Origin: Bacteroidales bacterium
GTDB lineage: Bacteria; Bacteroidota; Bacteroidia; Bacteroidales; UBA10428
Assembly (NCBI GenBank): GCA_016938235.1
Contig: JAFGVA010000129.1
Span: 16,187 to 80,186, forward strand
Reading direction: 5' to 3'
DNA length: 64,000 nt
Below the pieces are notes generated by a model. The model had not been told where the DNA came from, searched no databases, and saw only the letters and a program-made list of their open reading frames with translations. The position numbers were made by a program, and so were the translations under genes. Positions 40,581 through 51,126 of the stretch are shown in pieces (the stretch's first letter is position 1; every line of letters begins with the position of its first letter).

Positions 40581-41360
40581 ATGAAAAATTTCGAAAAAGA
40601 GAGGTTGATATTAATTACAAACGATGATGGCTATCAGGCTAAAGGTATAAAAGCATTAGTTGAATCGATGCAACCCCTGGGTAAAATTGTGGTTGTAGCA
40701 CCTACAGAGCCGCAATCGGGGATGTCTCATGCAATTACCGTGAAGCACCCCTTGAGAATTTCAAAAATAAAAAACGAAGAAGACTTAAAAATATTTGCTG
40801 TTAACGGTACGCCAGTAGATTGCGTAAAACTGGCAATTAACCAATTGTTGCCCAGAAAACCAGACCTGCTGGTCTCCGGAATCAATCATGGCAGTAACTC
40901 TTCAACCAGCATACTATATTCGGGTACCATGGGTGCAGCGCTGGAGGGTAGCATAAATTTAATTCCATCTATTGGCTTTTCTCATATCAGTTACGATCAC
41001 GAAGCTGATTTCTCGGCAGCGGTAATTTTGTCCCGCAGCATTGTCGAAAAAGCATTGAAAAATGGAATACCAAAAAATATCTGCCTGAATGTAAATTTCC
41101 CAAATGCAAATCATTCCGAGATAAAAGGAATAAAAATATGCAGACAAACCATGGGATACTGGCGCGAAGAGTTTGATAAACGTACCGACCCCATTGGGAA
41201 AGAATACTTTTGGTTAACAGGATATTATCACAACGACGAACCCGAAGCGCAGGATACTGATGAGTGGGCATTGAAAAACAACTTTGTTTCGATTGTTCCG
41301 GTACAAAGTGATCTAACCAGCTATAAAACAATAAAACTACTAAACAAATGGGATTTTTAG
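40581..41360 (+). CDS. surE: 5'/3'-nucleotidase SurE
   Basis: LILITNDDGYQAKGIKALVESM...VVAPTEPQSGMSHAITVKHPLR...VNGTPVDCVKLAI...LVSGINHGSNSSTSILYSGTMGAALEG. Confidence 0.97.
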   Translation: MKNFEKERLILITNDDGYQAKGIKALVESMQPLGKIVVVAPTEPQSGMSHAITVKHPLRISKIKNEEDLKIFAVNGTPVDCVKLAINQLLPRKPDLLVSGINHGSNSSTSILYSGTMGAALEGSINLIPSIGFSHISYDHEADFSAAVILSRSIVEKALKNGIPKNICLNVNFPNANHSEIKGIKICRQTMGYWREEFDKRTDPIGKEYFWLTGYYHNDEPEAQDTDEWALKNNFVSIVPVQSDLTSYKTIKLLNKWDF

Positions 41361-41656
41361 ATAAGCTCAGAAAAATTGATAAATTCTGGATTGGAATAGT
41401 TGCAGGACTTGTTATTCCTATAGTTTTATATTTAATTATTCAACCTCTTAAGGCTGCTAATTATAGTTTTATGCAAGAGGAGTACAAGCAAGCTGTGCTA
41501 AAAATGCTCCCCATGTTGCTCAGCCGGTGCATATTTCCTAATGCTTTGTTGTTTTTTATTTTAATCTGGAGCGATTTTGAGCAGGCTGCAAAAGGAATTC
41601 TATATTCTACTGTTGGACTGGTTGGAATATTAATTTTAATATGGCTGGTTTTTTAG
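41348..41656 (+). CDS. Hypothetical membrane protein (about 3 TM)
   Basis: Overlaps surE 3' end by 13 nt; three hydrophobic stretches; no domain recognised. Confidence 0.7.
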   Translation: MGFLDKLRKIDKFWIGIVAGLVIPIVLYLIIQPLKAANYSFMQEEYKQAVLKMLPMLLSRCIFPNALLFFILIWSDFEQAAKGILYSTVGLVGILILIWLVF

Positions 41657-41754
41657 TAAAGACTTTTTATCCTGTTAATTAATAATCTCTGAGCTTACAA
41701 GAAAACCTTTCATATTGCATGCGGGATTCAAATAACATAAAAGCATCGTAAATA

Positions 41755-42885
41755 ATGAAATATTATATCATTGCAGGAGAAGCATCGGGCGATTTACATG
41801 CCGGTAACCTCATCAGAAACCTGAAATTGCATGATTCAGATGCTGTAGTGAAAGGATTTGGTGGCGACAAAATGAAAAGCGAAGGTGCCAGCATTACTGT
41901 TCATTATGATCAAATGGCCTTTATGGGAGCTTTTGAGGTGGTTGCCAATTATAAAAAAATAAAAAATAATTTCAGAATATGCAAAGCAGATATTCTTGAT
42001 TTTCAACCCGATGCAGTTATCCTGGTCGATTATGCCGGCTTTAACCTCAGGATGGCAAAATTTACAAAAAAACTCGGCATGAAAACCCTTTTTTATATTT
42101 CGCCTAAAGTATGGGCATGGAAAAAATCGAGGGTGAAAAAGATAAAAACACTTATAGACCAATTGTATCTTATCCTTCCTTTTGAAAAAGAGTTTTTTTC
42201 GAAACATGGCTACAATAAAACTTATTATGTTGGAAATCCGCTTACTGATGCCATTGCAGATTTCAGAAAAGAGAAATTATTAAACGAAGCTGACTTCAAA
42301 AGCCAAAATCGTTTAAATGAGAAACCAATTATTGCTCTGTTATCCGGAAGCAGAAAGCAGGAAATAAAAAGGTGCCTGCCTGAAATGTTAAAAGTCACCT
42401 CAAATTACCCCGAGTATCAGTTTGTTGTAGCAGGAGCACCCTCCATTCAGGAATCATTTTACAATGATATTATTAAAGACAATCCGGTTACAGTGGTTTA
42501 CAATCAGACATACCAGCTTCTAAGTCATACTCGTTTTGCAGTTGTAACCTCCGGAACAGCTACCCTTGAGACCGCTTTATTCAGGGTTCCTCAAATTGTA
42601 ATTTATAAATTCAACACTTTTTCATTTATAATCTTTAAACCCTTTATATGGATAAAATTTTTCTCGCTGGTTAATATTATTCTGGATAAGTTTGTTGTAA
42701 AAGAGTTCCTTCAGTTTGGCCTTGCCCGGAAAATAAAAAAGGAGCTCGATTTGCTGGTTTACAATAAAGAATACCGCGATAAAATGCTTGAAGATTACGA
42801 TACTTTGATAAAGACCATTGGTGAACCGGGCACTTCAGAAAGAGCTGCAAAACACATGATAAACTTTATAAAGATAGTTAGTTAA
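41755..42885 (+). CDS. lpxB: Lipid-A-disaccharide synthase
   Basis: MKYYIIAGEASGDLHAGNLIRNLK...FGGDKMKSEG...MAFMGAFEVV...YISPKVWAWKKSRVKKIKTLIDQLYLILPFEKEFF...VGNPLTD...LLSGSRKQEIKRCLP. Confidence 0.97.
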   Translation: MKYYIIAGEASGDLHAGNLIRNLKLHDSDAVVKGFGGDKMKSEGASITVHYDQMAFMGAFEVVANYKKIKNNFRICKADILDFQPDAVILVDYAGFNLRMAKFTKKLGMKTLFYISPKVWAWKKSRVKKIKTLIDQLYLILPFEKEFFSKHGYNKTYYVGNPLTDAIADFRKEKLLNEADFKSQNRLNEKPIIALLSGSRKQEIKRCLPEMLKVTSNYPEYQFVVAGAPSIQESFYNDIIKDNPVTVVYNQTYQLLSHTRFAVVTSGTATLETALFRVPQIVIYKFNTFSFIIFKPFIWIKFFSLVNIILDKFVVKEFLQFGLARKIKKELDLLVYNKEYRDKMLEDYDTLIKTIGEPGTSERAAKHMINFIKIVS

Positions 42886-44015
42886 TGAGATTCTCGTTTT
42901 TCATATTGTTTTTCTTCGTGTCAGCCATTCTTAGTGGGCAGACCATGCATATTTCGATATTTAACAACCAGGATATACAGTCTTACACCGTATCTGTCCG
43001 GGCGGGAAAATACCTGTTGGTTTGTGACAACGAAAAGTTTGGCGAGTACCATACAAACAACATATTCTTTATTAGCAAATTCAACAACAAAGTAGAAATT
43101 AGAGATAAAAATACGCTAATAGGTCAGTTCGATAATGTTGAACTTATTCCAAAATCGAAAAATTGCATTTTCTCGGCAAAGGGAATTATTCCCTCCACAA
43201 AATTACAGGAATACGATGATGGTTTGCGATTAAAAATCCTGGACAATAAGTTTTACGCCATAAACCAGGTTGACCTCGAAAAATACATTGCCGGAGTAAT
43301 TGAAGCTGAAGGCGGAATAAACGCCCCACTCGAATATTACAAAGCCCAGGCTGTTTTAATACGCACCTATACCATAAAGAACATTTACAAGCATGCCGAA
43401 GAAGACTTCAATCTCTGCGACCAGGTACATTGCCAGGCCTACAACGGAAGAAATGCCAGAAATCCTGAAATCTACGAAGCTACAAAAGCTACCAGCGGAC
43501 AGGTTCTTATTGACCCTGATTCAATTCTTGTAATGTCGCCATTTCATTCGAGTTGCGGTGGGCAAACAAGTCCGGCAGGTATATACTGGCAAACCGACCT
43601 CCTCTATCTGCAAAGTGTTCACGATCCTTTCTGCCTTGAGCAGCGCAACGCTAACTGGGAAGAAAGAACTGAACTCGTTGAATGGCTCAGTTTCCTGAGG
43701 AATCTGGGCGTTAATAAGCCTAATGAATATGTGAATTACACTGTATCTGACCGGAGAAAATTTTTCGTAGATAATAAGGTTACCTTCAGACAGATCAGGG
43801 AAAAATTTGGCCTGAAATCAACATTTTTCTCTATACATCCGGAAGGTTCGCAAATAGTTTTCTCCGGCAAAGGTTTCGGCCATGGAATTGGAATGTGCCA
43901 GCTGGGTGCCATGGAAATGGCCAGGGTAGGCTACACCTATATCGATATTATTCATTTCTATTTTCAGCATGTGCAAATTACGGATTACCGCGAAATGGAA
44001 CTGCACCGGTATTAA
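42885..44015 (+). CDS. SpoIID/LytB domain protein
   Basis: LEKYIAGVIEAEGGINAPLEYYKAQAVLIRTYTIKNIYKH...FHSSCGGQTS...VFSGKGFGHGIGMCQLGAMEMARVGYTYIDIIHFYFQHVQI. Confidence 0.93.
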   Translation: MRFSFFILFFFVSAILSGQTMHISIFNNQDIQSYTVSVRAGKYLLVCDNEKFGEYHTNNIFFISKFNNKVEIRDKNTLIGQFDNVELIPKSKNCIFSAKGIIPSTKLQEYDDGLRLKILDNKFYAINQVDLEKYIAGVIEAEGGINAPLEYYKAQAVLIRTYTIKNIYKHAEEDFNLCDQVHCQAYNGRNARNPEIYEATKATSGQVLIDPDSILVMSPFHSSCGGQTSPAGIYWQTDLLYLQSVHDPFCLEQRNANWEERTELVEWLSFLRNLGVNKPNEYVNYTVSDRRKFFVDNKVTFRQIREKFGLKSTFFSIHPEGSQIVFSGKGFGHGIGMCQLGAMEMARVGYTYIDIIHFYFQHVQITDYREMELHRY

Positions 44016-44033
44016 CCTTTAACCTGATAATAA

Positions 44034-44480
44034 ATGTATATCTCATCCAGGAAATTTATTATTACATCTATCCTAATTATTTTGCTTCCAATTTCTGCAA
44101 AATGGAGATTGCTGGTTTTTGGAAATAAAACTAAAGGCGTTGTTGTTCAGCATATTAATACTGATTTTTACAATCAGACAAAAGGAGAATACAGTCTTAT
44201 ACAATTTGAAACACCAAAAGGGAAAGTTGAATTTGTAGGTCCCGAAGATTTAATTTATCCGATAGGTAAAGAAGTAATTGTTTATTACAACAAGAAAAAT
44301 CCGGAAAAATTCCTGATGTTTAATTTTGCAGGTTTATTTTTAACTAAAGTTTTTTTACTGCCAGGTTTATTTTTACTCTTCTGGTCGGCCTTTTACCTGA
44401 CAATGAAACAGACCTATGTGCCCCCGAAAGAAAAAACGAAGTTTTTGTTTTCGGATAAAGAGCTTAACGTGCGCGGCTAA
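44034..44480 (+). CDS. DUF3592-like membrane protein
   Basis: Two TM segments flanking VQHINTDFYNQTKGEYSLIQFETPKGKVEFVG...YPIGKEVIVYYNKKNPEKFLMF. Confidence 0.65.
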   Translation: MYISSRKFIITSILIILLPISAKWRLLVFGNKTKGVVVQHINTDFYNQTKGEYSLIQFETPKGKVEFVGPEDLIYPIGKEVIVYYNKKNPEKFLMFNFAGLFLTKVFLLPGLFLLFWSAFYLTMKQTYVPPKEKTKFLFSDKELNVRG

Positions 44481-44694
44481 TCAATAATTGCCACTACCTG
44501 AAACTCATTGGAATCAAGCTTTTTATTGATTCAAAACTTAAAACCTAAATACAATTTTAAAACTGCCTTTTTTGTTATTACAGCCTATAAAGGTTAAAAA
44601 TTACGTTTCTTAGTTTTTCAAATCATAGAACTCCAAATTCTGGACTGGTTCATTTTTTTTTGTATATTAATGATTGATTTTCAAAGTCCTCTTT

Positions 44695-46365
44695 ATGTCA
44701 GAAAAATATGAACAGGAAATAAGTAAGTTACAAGCTGAGAATGAGAATCTGAAAAATCAATTATCTCATTATCTGACAATTTATCAACTCAGTATAAATT
44801 CCGACCATACACTTGATGGATTAATCTTTCATAAAAACGGAATTTGCATTGAGGTAAACCGGGCTTTTTGCAAAATAACGGGTAAATCAAGAGAAGAATT
44901 AATAGGTAAAAACCTGCTTGATTTAATTTCAAAAAATATTGACAGGAAAACTTTTTTAAACCAAAAACTAATTAGTAATTCCTCTGAACCATACAAGATA
45001 AATATTACAAAACAAGATGGAGCCGAGATTATCCTTGAAATACAATCGAAAACCTTTGATTATTACGGAGAAACCTACAGAATAAGTTCTGTTAAAGATG
45101 TAACTGTACGAATGCAGGTTGAACATGATTTAAAAACTACGAAGGAAGAAGCAGAAAAAAGTCAGCTTTTGTTGAGTAAACAAAACAAAGAGCTTGAAAA
45201 TGCCAACCAGGAGTTAAAAAAAGCCATAATAAAAGCCGAAGAAAGCGACAAGCTTAAATCGTCATTTCTGGCAAATATGAGTCACGAAATACGCACTCCA
45301 ATGAATGGGCTCATTGGTTTTGTTGAATTGTTGGTACAGGATAACCTCTCTGAAGAAAAGAAACACGTTTACAAAAAAGTGGTAACCGATAGTTGTAACA
45401 GACTTTTAGGCATTATTAATGATGTGTTGGATATCTCTAAATTAGAAACAGCGCAATATAAAGTCGAAATTGAGGAAATAAATATTAATGAAATAATACT
45501 TGAAAGCTACACCCTGTTTTTAAATCAGACAAAACAGAAAAATTTAAACTTTGTTACAACAAAAACTTTATCCGACACACAAGGTCTGATAAAAACAGAT
45601 GGACAAAAACTAAAACAGATATTTCATAACCTGTTAGGTAATTCAATAAAATTCACCCACCAAGGCAAAATTGAGCTTGGATACAGGGTCGTCAACAATA
45701 ATGAATCGATAGAGTTTTATATTAGCGATACCGGAATTGGTATTCCGGAGTCGGAGCTGAATTTGGTTTTTGACAGGTTCAGGCAGGTTGACAATACATC
45801 TGAAAGAAAATATGGAGGAACCGGACTCGGCCTGGCTATAGCCAAAGGTTTCGTGGAACTGTTAGGCGGAAATATCAGGTGTGAGTCAGAAATAGGTAAA
45901 GGCTCCAGTTTTATTTTTACCATACCCTATGTGTCTGATTATAAAGAGATAGAAACACCTGATCCCTTAGTTATTCCTGAACAAAAAACCAAAAAATTCA
46001 AGATTTTAGTTGTTGATGATGAAGAAATAAACTTCCTGTACATCGAAGAAATATTGCTCCGTATGGATAACATCAGCTCAACATGCAGAGCTTCAAACGG
46101 TGTAGAATCAATTAATATGGTTTATCAGGATCCCGATATCGACCTGGTTCTTATGGATATTAAAATGCCGGTTATGGATGGTTATGAGGCAACCCGTGAA
46201 CTAAAAAAAATCAGACCCGGGCTGCCGATAATAGCACAAACTGCCTATGCCATGCATGGAGATGAAAATCTGTGTCTTGAGGCAGGATGTGACTATTATA
46301 TATCTAAGCCTATACAAAAAAACAAGCTTATAGGTGTAATTAACAGTTTCCTTCTTAAAAAATAA
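44695..46365 (+). CDS. PAS-domain hybrid sensor histidine kinase/response regulator
   Basis: PAS; HisKA SSFLANMSHEIRTPMNGLIGF; HATPase YISDTGIGIPESELNLVFDRFRQVDNTSERKYGGTGLGLAIAKGFVELLGG; REC ILVVDDEEINFLYIEEIL...DLVLMDIKMPVMDGYEATRELK. ATG at 44695 (MSEKYEQE) preferred over 44674. Confidence 0.95.
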   Translation: MSEKYEQEISKLQAENENLKNQLSHYLTIYQLSINSDHTLDGLIFHKNGICIEVNRAFCKITGKSREELIGKNLLDLISKNIDRKTFLNQKLISNSSEPYKINITKQDGAEIILEIQSKTFDYYGETYRISSVKDVTVRMQVEHDLKTTKEEAEKSQLLLSKQNKELENANQELKKAIIKAEESDKLKSSFLANMSHEIRTPMNGLIGFVELLVQDNLSEEKKHVYKKVVTDSCNRLLGIINDVLDISKLETAQYKVEIEEININEIILESYTLFLNQTKQKNLNFVTTKTLSDTQGLIKTDGQKLKQIFHNLLGNSIKFTHQGKIELGYRVVNNNESIEFYISDTGIGIPESELNLVFDRFRQVDNTSERKYGGTGLGLAIAKGFVELLGGNIRCESEIGKGSSFIFTIPYVSDYKEIETPDPLVIPEQKTKKFKILVVDDEEINFLYIEEILLRMDNISSTCRASNGVESINMVYQDPDIDLVLMDIKMPVMDGYEATRELKKIRPGLPIIAQTAYAMHGDENLCLEAGCDYYISKPIQKNKLIGVINSFLLKK

Positions 46366-46392
46366 TCTCTAAGTTTAAACAAAAAACATTTC

Positions 46393-48462
46393 ATGCATAC
46401 AGCAAGGATAAGCAGAACAATCTTTCTAATCATTCCATTTCTTTTAATCTTGGGTAAAACTGCCAGTTGCAACAAAATTGATTCCCTGCTGGTTCAACTT
46501 GAACAAAGTAAAGACACAACCCGGTTTATTATTTTAAGAGAGCTTGTTATTGAATACAAATTCATCAACCTGGACTCAGCAATGCTTTATGCAAAAAAAG
46601 GCCTGGAGCTTTCAAAATTTCTGAAAAGAAACGACAAGCTTGGAGAATTTTATGATTTATCGGGTCATTTATATGAGCAAAGTGGCAACCTCGATATATC
46701 TATTGAGAACTTTAGAAAAGCATACGATATTTTTTTACAGGAAAATATGAAAAGTGAAGCTGTAAAGTCACTATCAAACCTTGGTGCAATGCTTGTTGAC
46801 AATGCCAGATACGAAGAAGCCAGCACAAACCTGTATGATGCCCTTAAGAAAGCTGAAGAACTCAACGATATTCGTATGCAGGGCACTGTCTTAACAAATA
46901 TCGGATTGCTCTTTTTTAATCAGGAAGACTGGGAAAAATCCATCTCATATTACCGCAAATCAACAGATTGCAAAAAACAAACCAACGACTTGACAGGGCT
47001 GGCCCTAAACTATAACAATATTGGCATTGCTTACTATTACAAAGGAGAGCTCGATTCGGTATTAAGTAACTTTGAACGTTCGCTGGACATGTATATTAAA
47101 CTGGGCAATAAACTCGGACAAACCAGACCACTTTCAAATATCGGAGAAATATATTACCTGAAAGGAGATTACGATAAAGCCCTGGAGTATTTTCATAAAT
47201 CACTGGCAATAGAAAAAGAACTTAGTTATCAGTCGGGTATAGCCAAAAGTCTGCTATACATAGGCAGCATATATACTGAACTTAAGGAATTTGATAAAGC
47301 CCTTGACTATCAGTACGAAGGATTGGAGATTTCACAAAATATGGGCTCTCCCTCAATTCTAATGGAAGTATATGAGTACCTCTACGAAACCTTTAAAAAA
47401 ATGGGCATAGCAGATAGTGCGCTAAAATACTACATAAATCTTACCGAAATAAAAGACAGTCTGTTGAGTATTGAGAAATCAAAACAAATAAACGAACTCG
47501 AAACCATTTACGAAACCAAAAAGAAGGAACAGCAAATATTCTTACAGGAAGTAAAACTTAAAAACAAAACCAAAGGTAACTGGGCTCTTATCACAATTCT
47601 TATTTTATTTATGGGGCTTGTAATACAGGGGCTTCGTGTTTTCAAGATAAATAAGGCATCGAATATATCGCTCGAAGAAAAGAATAAGTTATTAAAAGAA
47701 AGTAACCGACAAATAACCAATAGCATAACGTATGCCAGCTTTATACAGTCTGCCATTTTACCCCCCAAAGAATTATTCGAAAGCACTTTCCCCGAACACT
47801 TTATATTTTTCAAACCAAAAGATATTGTGAGTGGTGACTTTTACTGGTTAACCAAAAAGGAAAACGATGTAATTATTGCTGTGGCCGATTGTACAGGACA
47901 TGGAGTTCCGGGAGCTTTCATGAGTATGCTGGGTATGACTTTCCTGAACGAGATAATAAATATTTATGGACTTACTTCTACCAATGAAATATTAAATACC
48001 CTGCGTACCAAAATTATGGATGCCCTAAGGCAAAAAGAAGGCACAACTGATACCCGCGATGGTCTTGATATTGCCATTTGCAGGTATAACACAGAAACTA
48101 TGTTGCTCGAATTTAGCGGAGCATACTTACCTGTGATTGTTCATGACGAAAACGGCATGCAAATATTAAAAGGTGATCGGATGCCAATAGGCTATCACAA
48201 GTCCCGAAAAGCTCCCTTCACAAAGGTTGAAGTAGAATTAAATCGCGGAACAACACTATACCTTTATTCCGACGGATATGCCGATCAGTTTGGTGAAGAA
48301 TCAGGTAAGAAATACACCAGGAACAGATTTTATGAATTTGTGAAAAATATTTCTGCCTTAGATATTCAGGAACAAAAAAAGAAACTGGAAGCTGAACACA
48401 ATAACTGGAAAGGCAATAAAGAACAAATTGACGATATTACAATTCTAGGCTTGCGCATCTAA
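46393..48462 (+). CDS. TPR-repeat SpoIIE-type serine phosphatase (PP2C)
   Basis: TPR units, TM, then SIQSAILPP-like ASFIQSAILPPKELFESTFPEHFIFFKPKDIVSGDFYWLTKKENDVIIAVADCTGHGVPGAFMSMLGMTFLNEI. Confidence 0.94.
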   Translation: MHTARISRTIFLIIPFLLILGKTASCNKIDSLLVQLEQSKDTTRFIILRELVIEYKFINLDSAMLYAKKGLELSKFLKRNDKLGEFYDLSGHLYEQSGNLDISIENFRKAYDIFLQENMKSEAVKSLSNLGAMLVDNARYEEASTNLYDALKKAEELNDIRMQGTVLTNIGLLFFNQEDWEKSISYYRKSTDCKKQTNDLTGLALNYNNIGIAYYYKGELDSVLSNFERSLDMYIKLGNKLGQTRPLSNIGEIYYLKGDYDKALEYFHKSLAIEKELSYQSGIAKSLLYIGSIYTELKEFDKALDYQYEGLEISQNMGSPSILMEVYEYLYETFKKMGIADSALKYYINLTEIKDSLLSIEKSKQINELETIYETKKKEQQIFLQEVKLKNKTKGNWALITILILFMGLVIQGLRVFKINKASNISLEEKNKLLKESNRQITNSITYASFIQSAILPPKELFESTFPEHFIFFKPKDIVSGDFYWLTKKENDVIIAVADCTGHGVPGAFMSMLGMTFLNEIINIYGLTSTNEILNTLRTKIMDALRQKEGTTDTRDGLDIAICRYNTETMLLEFSGAYLPVIVHDENGMQILKGDRMPIGYHKSRKAPFTKVEVELNRGTTLYLYSDGYADQFGEESGKKYTRNRFYEFVKNISALDIQEQKKKLEAEHNNWKGNKEQIDDITILGLRI

Positions 48463-48463
48463 A

Positions 48464-49198
48464 TCAGTCTTCAATGTTTATTAATTCTCCGGTCGATGCC
48501 AGGCTGTCTATTATAATTTCAGGATTTCCTTTTAAAAGAACATTACCTCTGTTTAAAATTTGTACCCACAATTTTTCGGTGCACCACAATTTATAATCGC
48601 ATGTACCCTTTTGATAAATTCTGGCTTCCTTACACTGCAGCTCCGAAGCATCGCAAATTGCAGTATAGAAACAATATGAATAAAGATAATCTGTTTTTCC
48701 AGCAACCTTATAATTACCTCCTGTTGTTCCATAAGGTATTAATGCAAACGAAGCATTATTAATTTTTAAATCAGCTTCAGCAATGTTGCAACGAATTGTC
48801 AACTGAAATGCATCCCTTATAGTATCGGTAGAATATACATACGAAGCTTCATGCAGATTTATCCTGTTTATGTCCTTAAAATGTACCTTAAGCAACGGAC
48901 GCTCATAATCACGTAACCAGAAACACGAATTGTAATTGTAAAGTTCTACGCTGTCGGCTATCGTTTCAGCTTCCAGGTTTTCAATTACATTGCTGCCCCC
49001 AAACGCTTCGATGTAATAGGTAGTATCCTGCACTAATTCCATATCGGCAATGCCATAAAGATTAATAAAGTTAAACGAATCGGTATAGATTATTTTACTG
49101 CTTTGCTCCCCAACCGAGTGAAAACATTTATTCTTCTCGCAGCTTACAACCAAGGCAATGAATAGTGTAATTGCTGATATTGTTTTTATTAACCTCAT
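48464..49198 (-). CDS. Putative head-GIN/DUF2807-like lipoprotein
   Basis: Lipobox LFIALVVSCEK; repetitive beta pattern (ADLKINNASFALIPYGTTGGNYKVAGKTDYLYSY). Confidence 0.6.
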   Translation of the reverse strand: MRLIKTISAITLFIALVVSCEKNKCFHSVGEQSSKIIYTDSFNFINLYGIADMELVQDTTYYIEAFGGSNVIENLEAETIADSVELYNYNSCFWLRDYERPLLKVHFKDINRINLHEASYVYSTDTIRDAFQLTIRCNIAEADLKINNASFALIPYGTTGGNYKVAGKTDYLYSYCFYTAICDASELQCKEARIYQKGTCDYKLWCTEKLWVQILNRGNVLLKGNPEIIIDSLASTGELINIED

Positions 49199-50325
49199 TT
49201 CTGTTTCAGATTAAAACGATACCCAATACCCCACTCCAGATAATCGGCAATCGCATAATGAGCTTTTACTGTGAAATTGACATTAAGCTTTGAATTAATA
49301 GAATAACGCAACCCTAGCCTGCTGTAAAAGGTTGCATACTTGTGATATCCCGCAATAACATAATATCCTACATTCAGTACCGAACTTAGATTACCAAATT
49401 TTGCCATTGCACCAGCATGCAAACCCATTTGGTAATTGTCGGAGGGTATAGATTTTGTTTCATCCTCAAATTCTTTTGTTGGCCTCAGAGTTTCGTCGTA
49501 GAAGAAATCAATTCCACCTCCCGCCAGGTATTTCTTTGATGCATAATACCAATAATCTCCAATTATTGTTGATACCTGGTAAAGTTTGTCGTTAAGCATA
49601 TCATCCCGCTTCCAGCCAACATTCCATATTAAATCAATAATGTGTTTTGAGTTCACTGCCTCTTTTGGCGTTGTTTTGTAATTTTTCTCGGGCAAAAGTT
49701 CGAAAGAGTGAGTTAAAGTAGTACTGAGAATATTCAGTCCCAAATTCGGACTACGGAATTTACCATTAGAATAGTGCGAAGTTTCAAGTCCCCAGCGAAT
49801 CTGCTGTCCGTTTTTAAAACAATACTCAAGATACAAATCTAAACCCACATAAATATTTCCATGCGAACTTACTGCCAGGTTTAACGGATTTGAATACGGC
49901 TCGTAAGTTTTACTTATATAGCCATATCCGAGATTCAAATGATATTGAACATTAATTTGGTTGCCCCGATGAAAAGGCGCTGCAAAATACCCAAACACTG
50001 CATGAGCATGGCCCAGAATTTCGGGATTCGAAAAGTTAAGGTAATTGTAGGCCATACCATAATTCGGCCTTCTGTATAGCTCTTCCCAGATATGACGATC
50101 ATTCGACCATGTTGAAAGACTAATCTCGAAGCTTTTTACGTTTCCATTTAGCAAATATTCAATAGATGAATTATGCGGATAAACAAAACCATAGTTGATT
50201 TTGGTATTTAGTCGAACGCCATTCAGTAAACTGTCCGGAAAATTTTGTGCTATAACAGAAGTTACAACAAGTAGTGGCAGAAAAATGAGGACTATTATTC
50301 TTTTAATCATGAAACAAAAACTCAA
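49195..50325 (-). CDS. Acyloxyacyl hydrolase / lipid A 3-O-deacylase (PagL-like) family protein
   Basis: YGFVYPHNSSIEYLLNGNVKSFEISLS...YRRPNYGMAYNYLNFSNPEILGHAHAVFGYFAAPF...QQIRWGLETSHYSNGKFRSPNLGLN (His-x-Ser region). Confidence 0.82.
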   Translation of the reverse strand: MSFCFMIKRIIVLIFLPLLVVTSVIAQNFPDSLLNGVRLNTKINYGFVYPHNSSIEYLLNGNVKSFEISLSTWSNDRHIWEELYRRPNYGMAYNYLNFSNPEILGHAHAVFGYFAAPFHRGNQINVQYHLNLGYGYISKTYEPYSNPLNLAVSSHGNIYVGLDLYLEYCFKNGQQIRWGLETSHYSNGKFRSPNLGLNILSTTLTHSFELLPEKNYKTTPKEAVNSKHIIDLIWNVGWKRDDMLNDKLYQVSTIIGDYWYYASKKYLAGGGIDFFYDETLRPTKEFEDETKSIPSDNYQMGLHAGAMAKFGNLSSVLNVGYYVIAGYHKYATFYSRLGLRYSINSKLNVNFTVKAHYAIADYLEWGIGYRFNLKQK

Positions 50326-50363
50326 CCAGATTAATTCCTTTTTCTTAGGCTGATAAAAATACC

Positions 50364-50371
50364 TATTTTTG
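50364..50371 (+). promoter_or_regulatory. Putative -7 promoter element (TATTTTTG) upstream of gldF
   Basis: Exact TAnnTTTG match 20 bp before the ATG; no clear -33 TTG seen. Confidence 0.45.
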
Positions 50372-50391
50372 ATGATCTTAAAAATAAAACT

Positions 50392-51120
50392 ATGTGGCCA
50401 CTTTTTCAGAAAGAAGTTTCAGGATTCTTTAGTTCAATTACAGGATATGTTGTAATTATTGTTTTCCTGGTAATTAACGGATTACTTGTTTGGGTATTCC
50501 CCTGGAACCTGAATATTATTGACGGAGGCTATTCAAGTCTTGCACCCATGTTTCAGTTATCGCCATGGATTCTTCTGTTTCTGATTCCGGCAATCACCAT
50601 GAAAACCTTTTCGCAGGAAAAAAAAGACGGCACACTTGATTTATTGTTTACTCGTCCCGTATCAAAATTGCAGATTATAGGGGCAAAATATTTTTCGGCC
50701 CTGTTTCTCGTTTTTATTGCATTAATGCTAACGCTCCCCTATTACATCACTGTAATTTTACTTGGCGATCCGGTTGGAAATATTGACCATGGGGCCACCT
50801 GGGGTTCATATATCGGCTTATTTCTTCTGGCCTCAGCTTTCACATCAATAGGCATTTTTTCATCAACGCTTTCCGATAATATTGTTGTTGCATTCATCAT
50901 AGGAATATTTTTATGTGCTTGGATGTATGCTGCTTTTAGTTTTGTCGGAAATTTATTTCCCATGGGTAAAATGGGTAACATTCTGGTAAATATGGGCATG
51001 GATTCGCACTACCTGTCCTTAAGTCGTGGAGTAATTGATTCCCGCGACCTTATTTATTACTTTGGAGTAATTGCCCTTTTCATTGCACTTTCTAACACAA
51101 AACTTTCTATCAAACGGTAG
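50392..51120 (+). CDS. gldF: Gliding motility-associated ABC transporter permease GldF
   Basis: MWPLFQKEVSGFFSSITGYVVIIVFLVINGLLVWVFPWNLNIIDGGYSSLAPMFQLSPWILLFLIPAITMKTFSQEKKDGTLDLLFTRPVS. Confidence 0.95.
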   Translation: MWPLFQKEVSGFFSSITGYVVIIVFLVINGLLVWVFPWNLNIIDGGYSSLAPMFQLSPWILLFLIPAITMKTFSQEKKDGTLDLLFTRPVSKLQIIGAKYFSALFLVFIALMLTLPYYITVILLGDPVGNIDHGATWGSYIGLFLLASAFTSIGIFSSTLSDNIVVAFIIGIFLCAWMYAAFSFVGNLFPMGKMGNILVNMGMDSHYLSLSRGVIDSRDLIYYFGVIALFIALSNTKLSIKR

Positions 51121-51126
51121 CAAAAA

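Noticed and set aside
41684-41725. Similarity of AATAATCTCTgAGcTT...AAAACcTTTCAT to a segment at 46362-46393
   Set aside because: Short, AT-rich and imperfect; no hairpin or shared gene context, probably chance.
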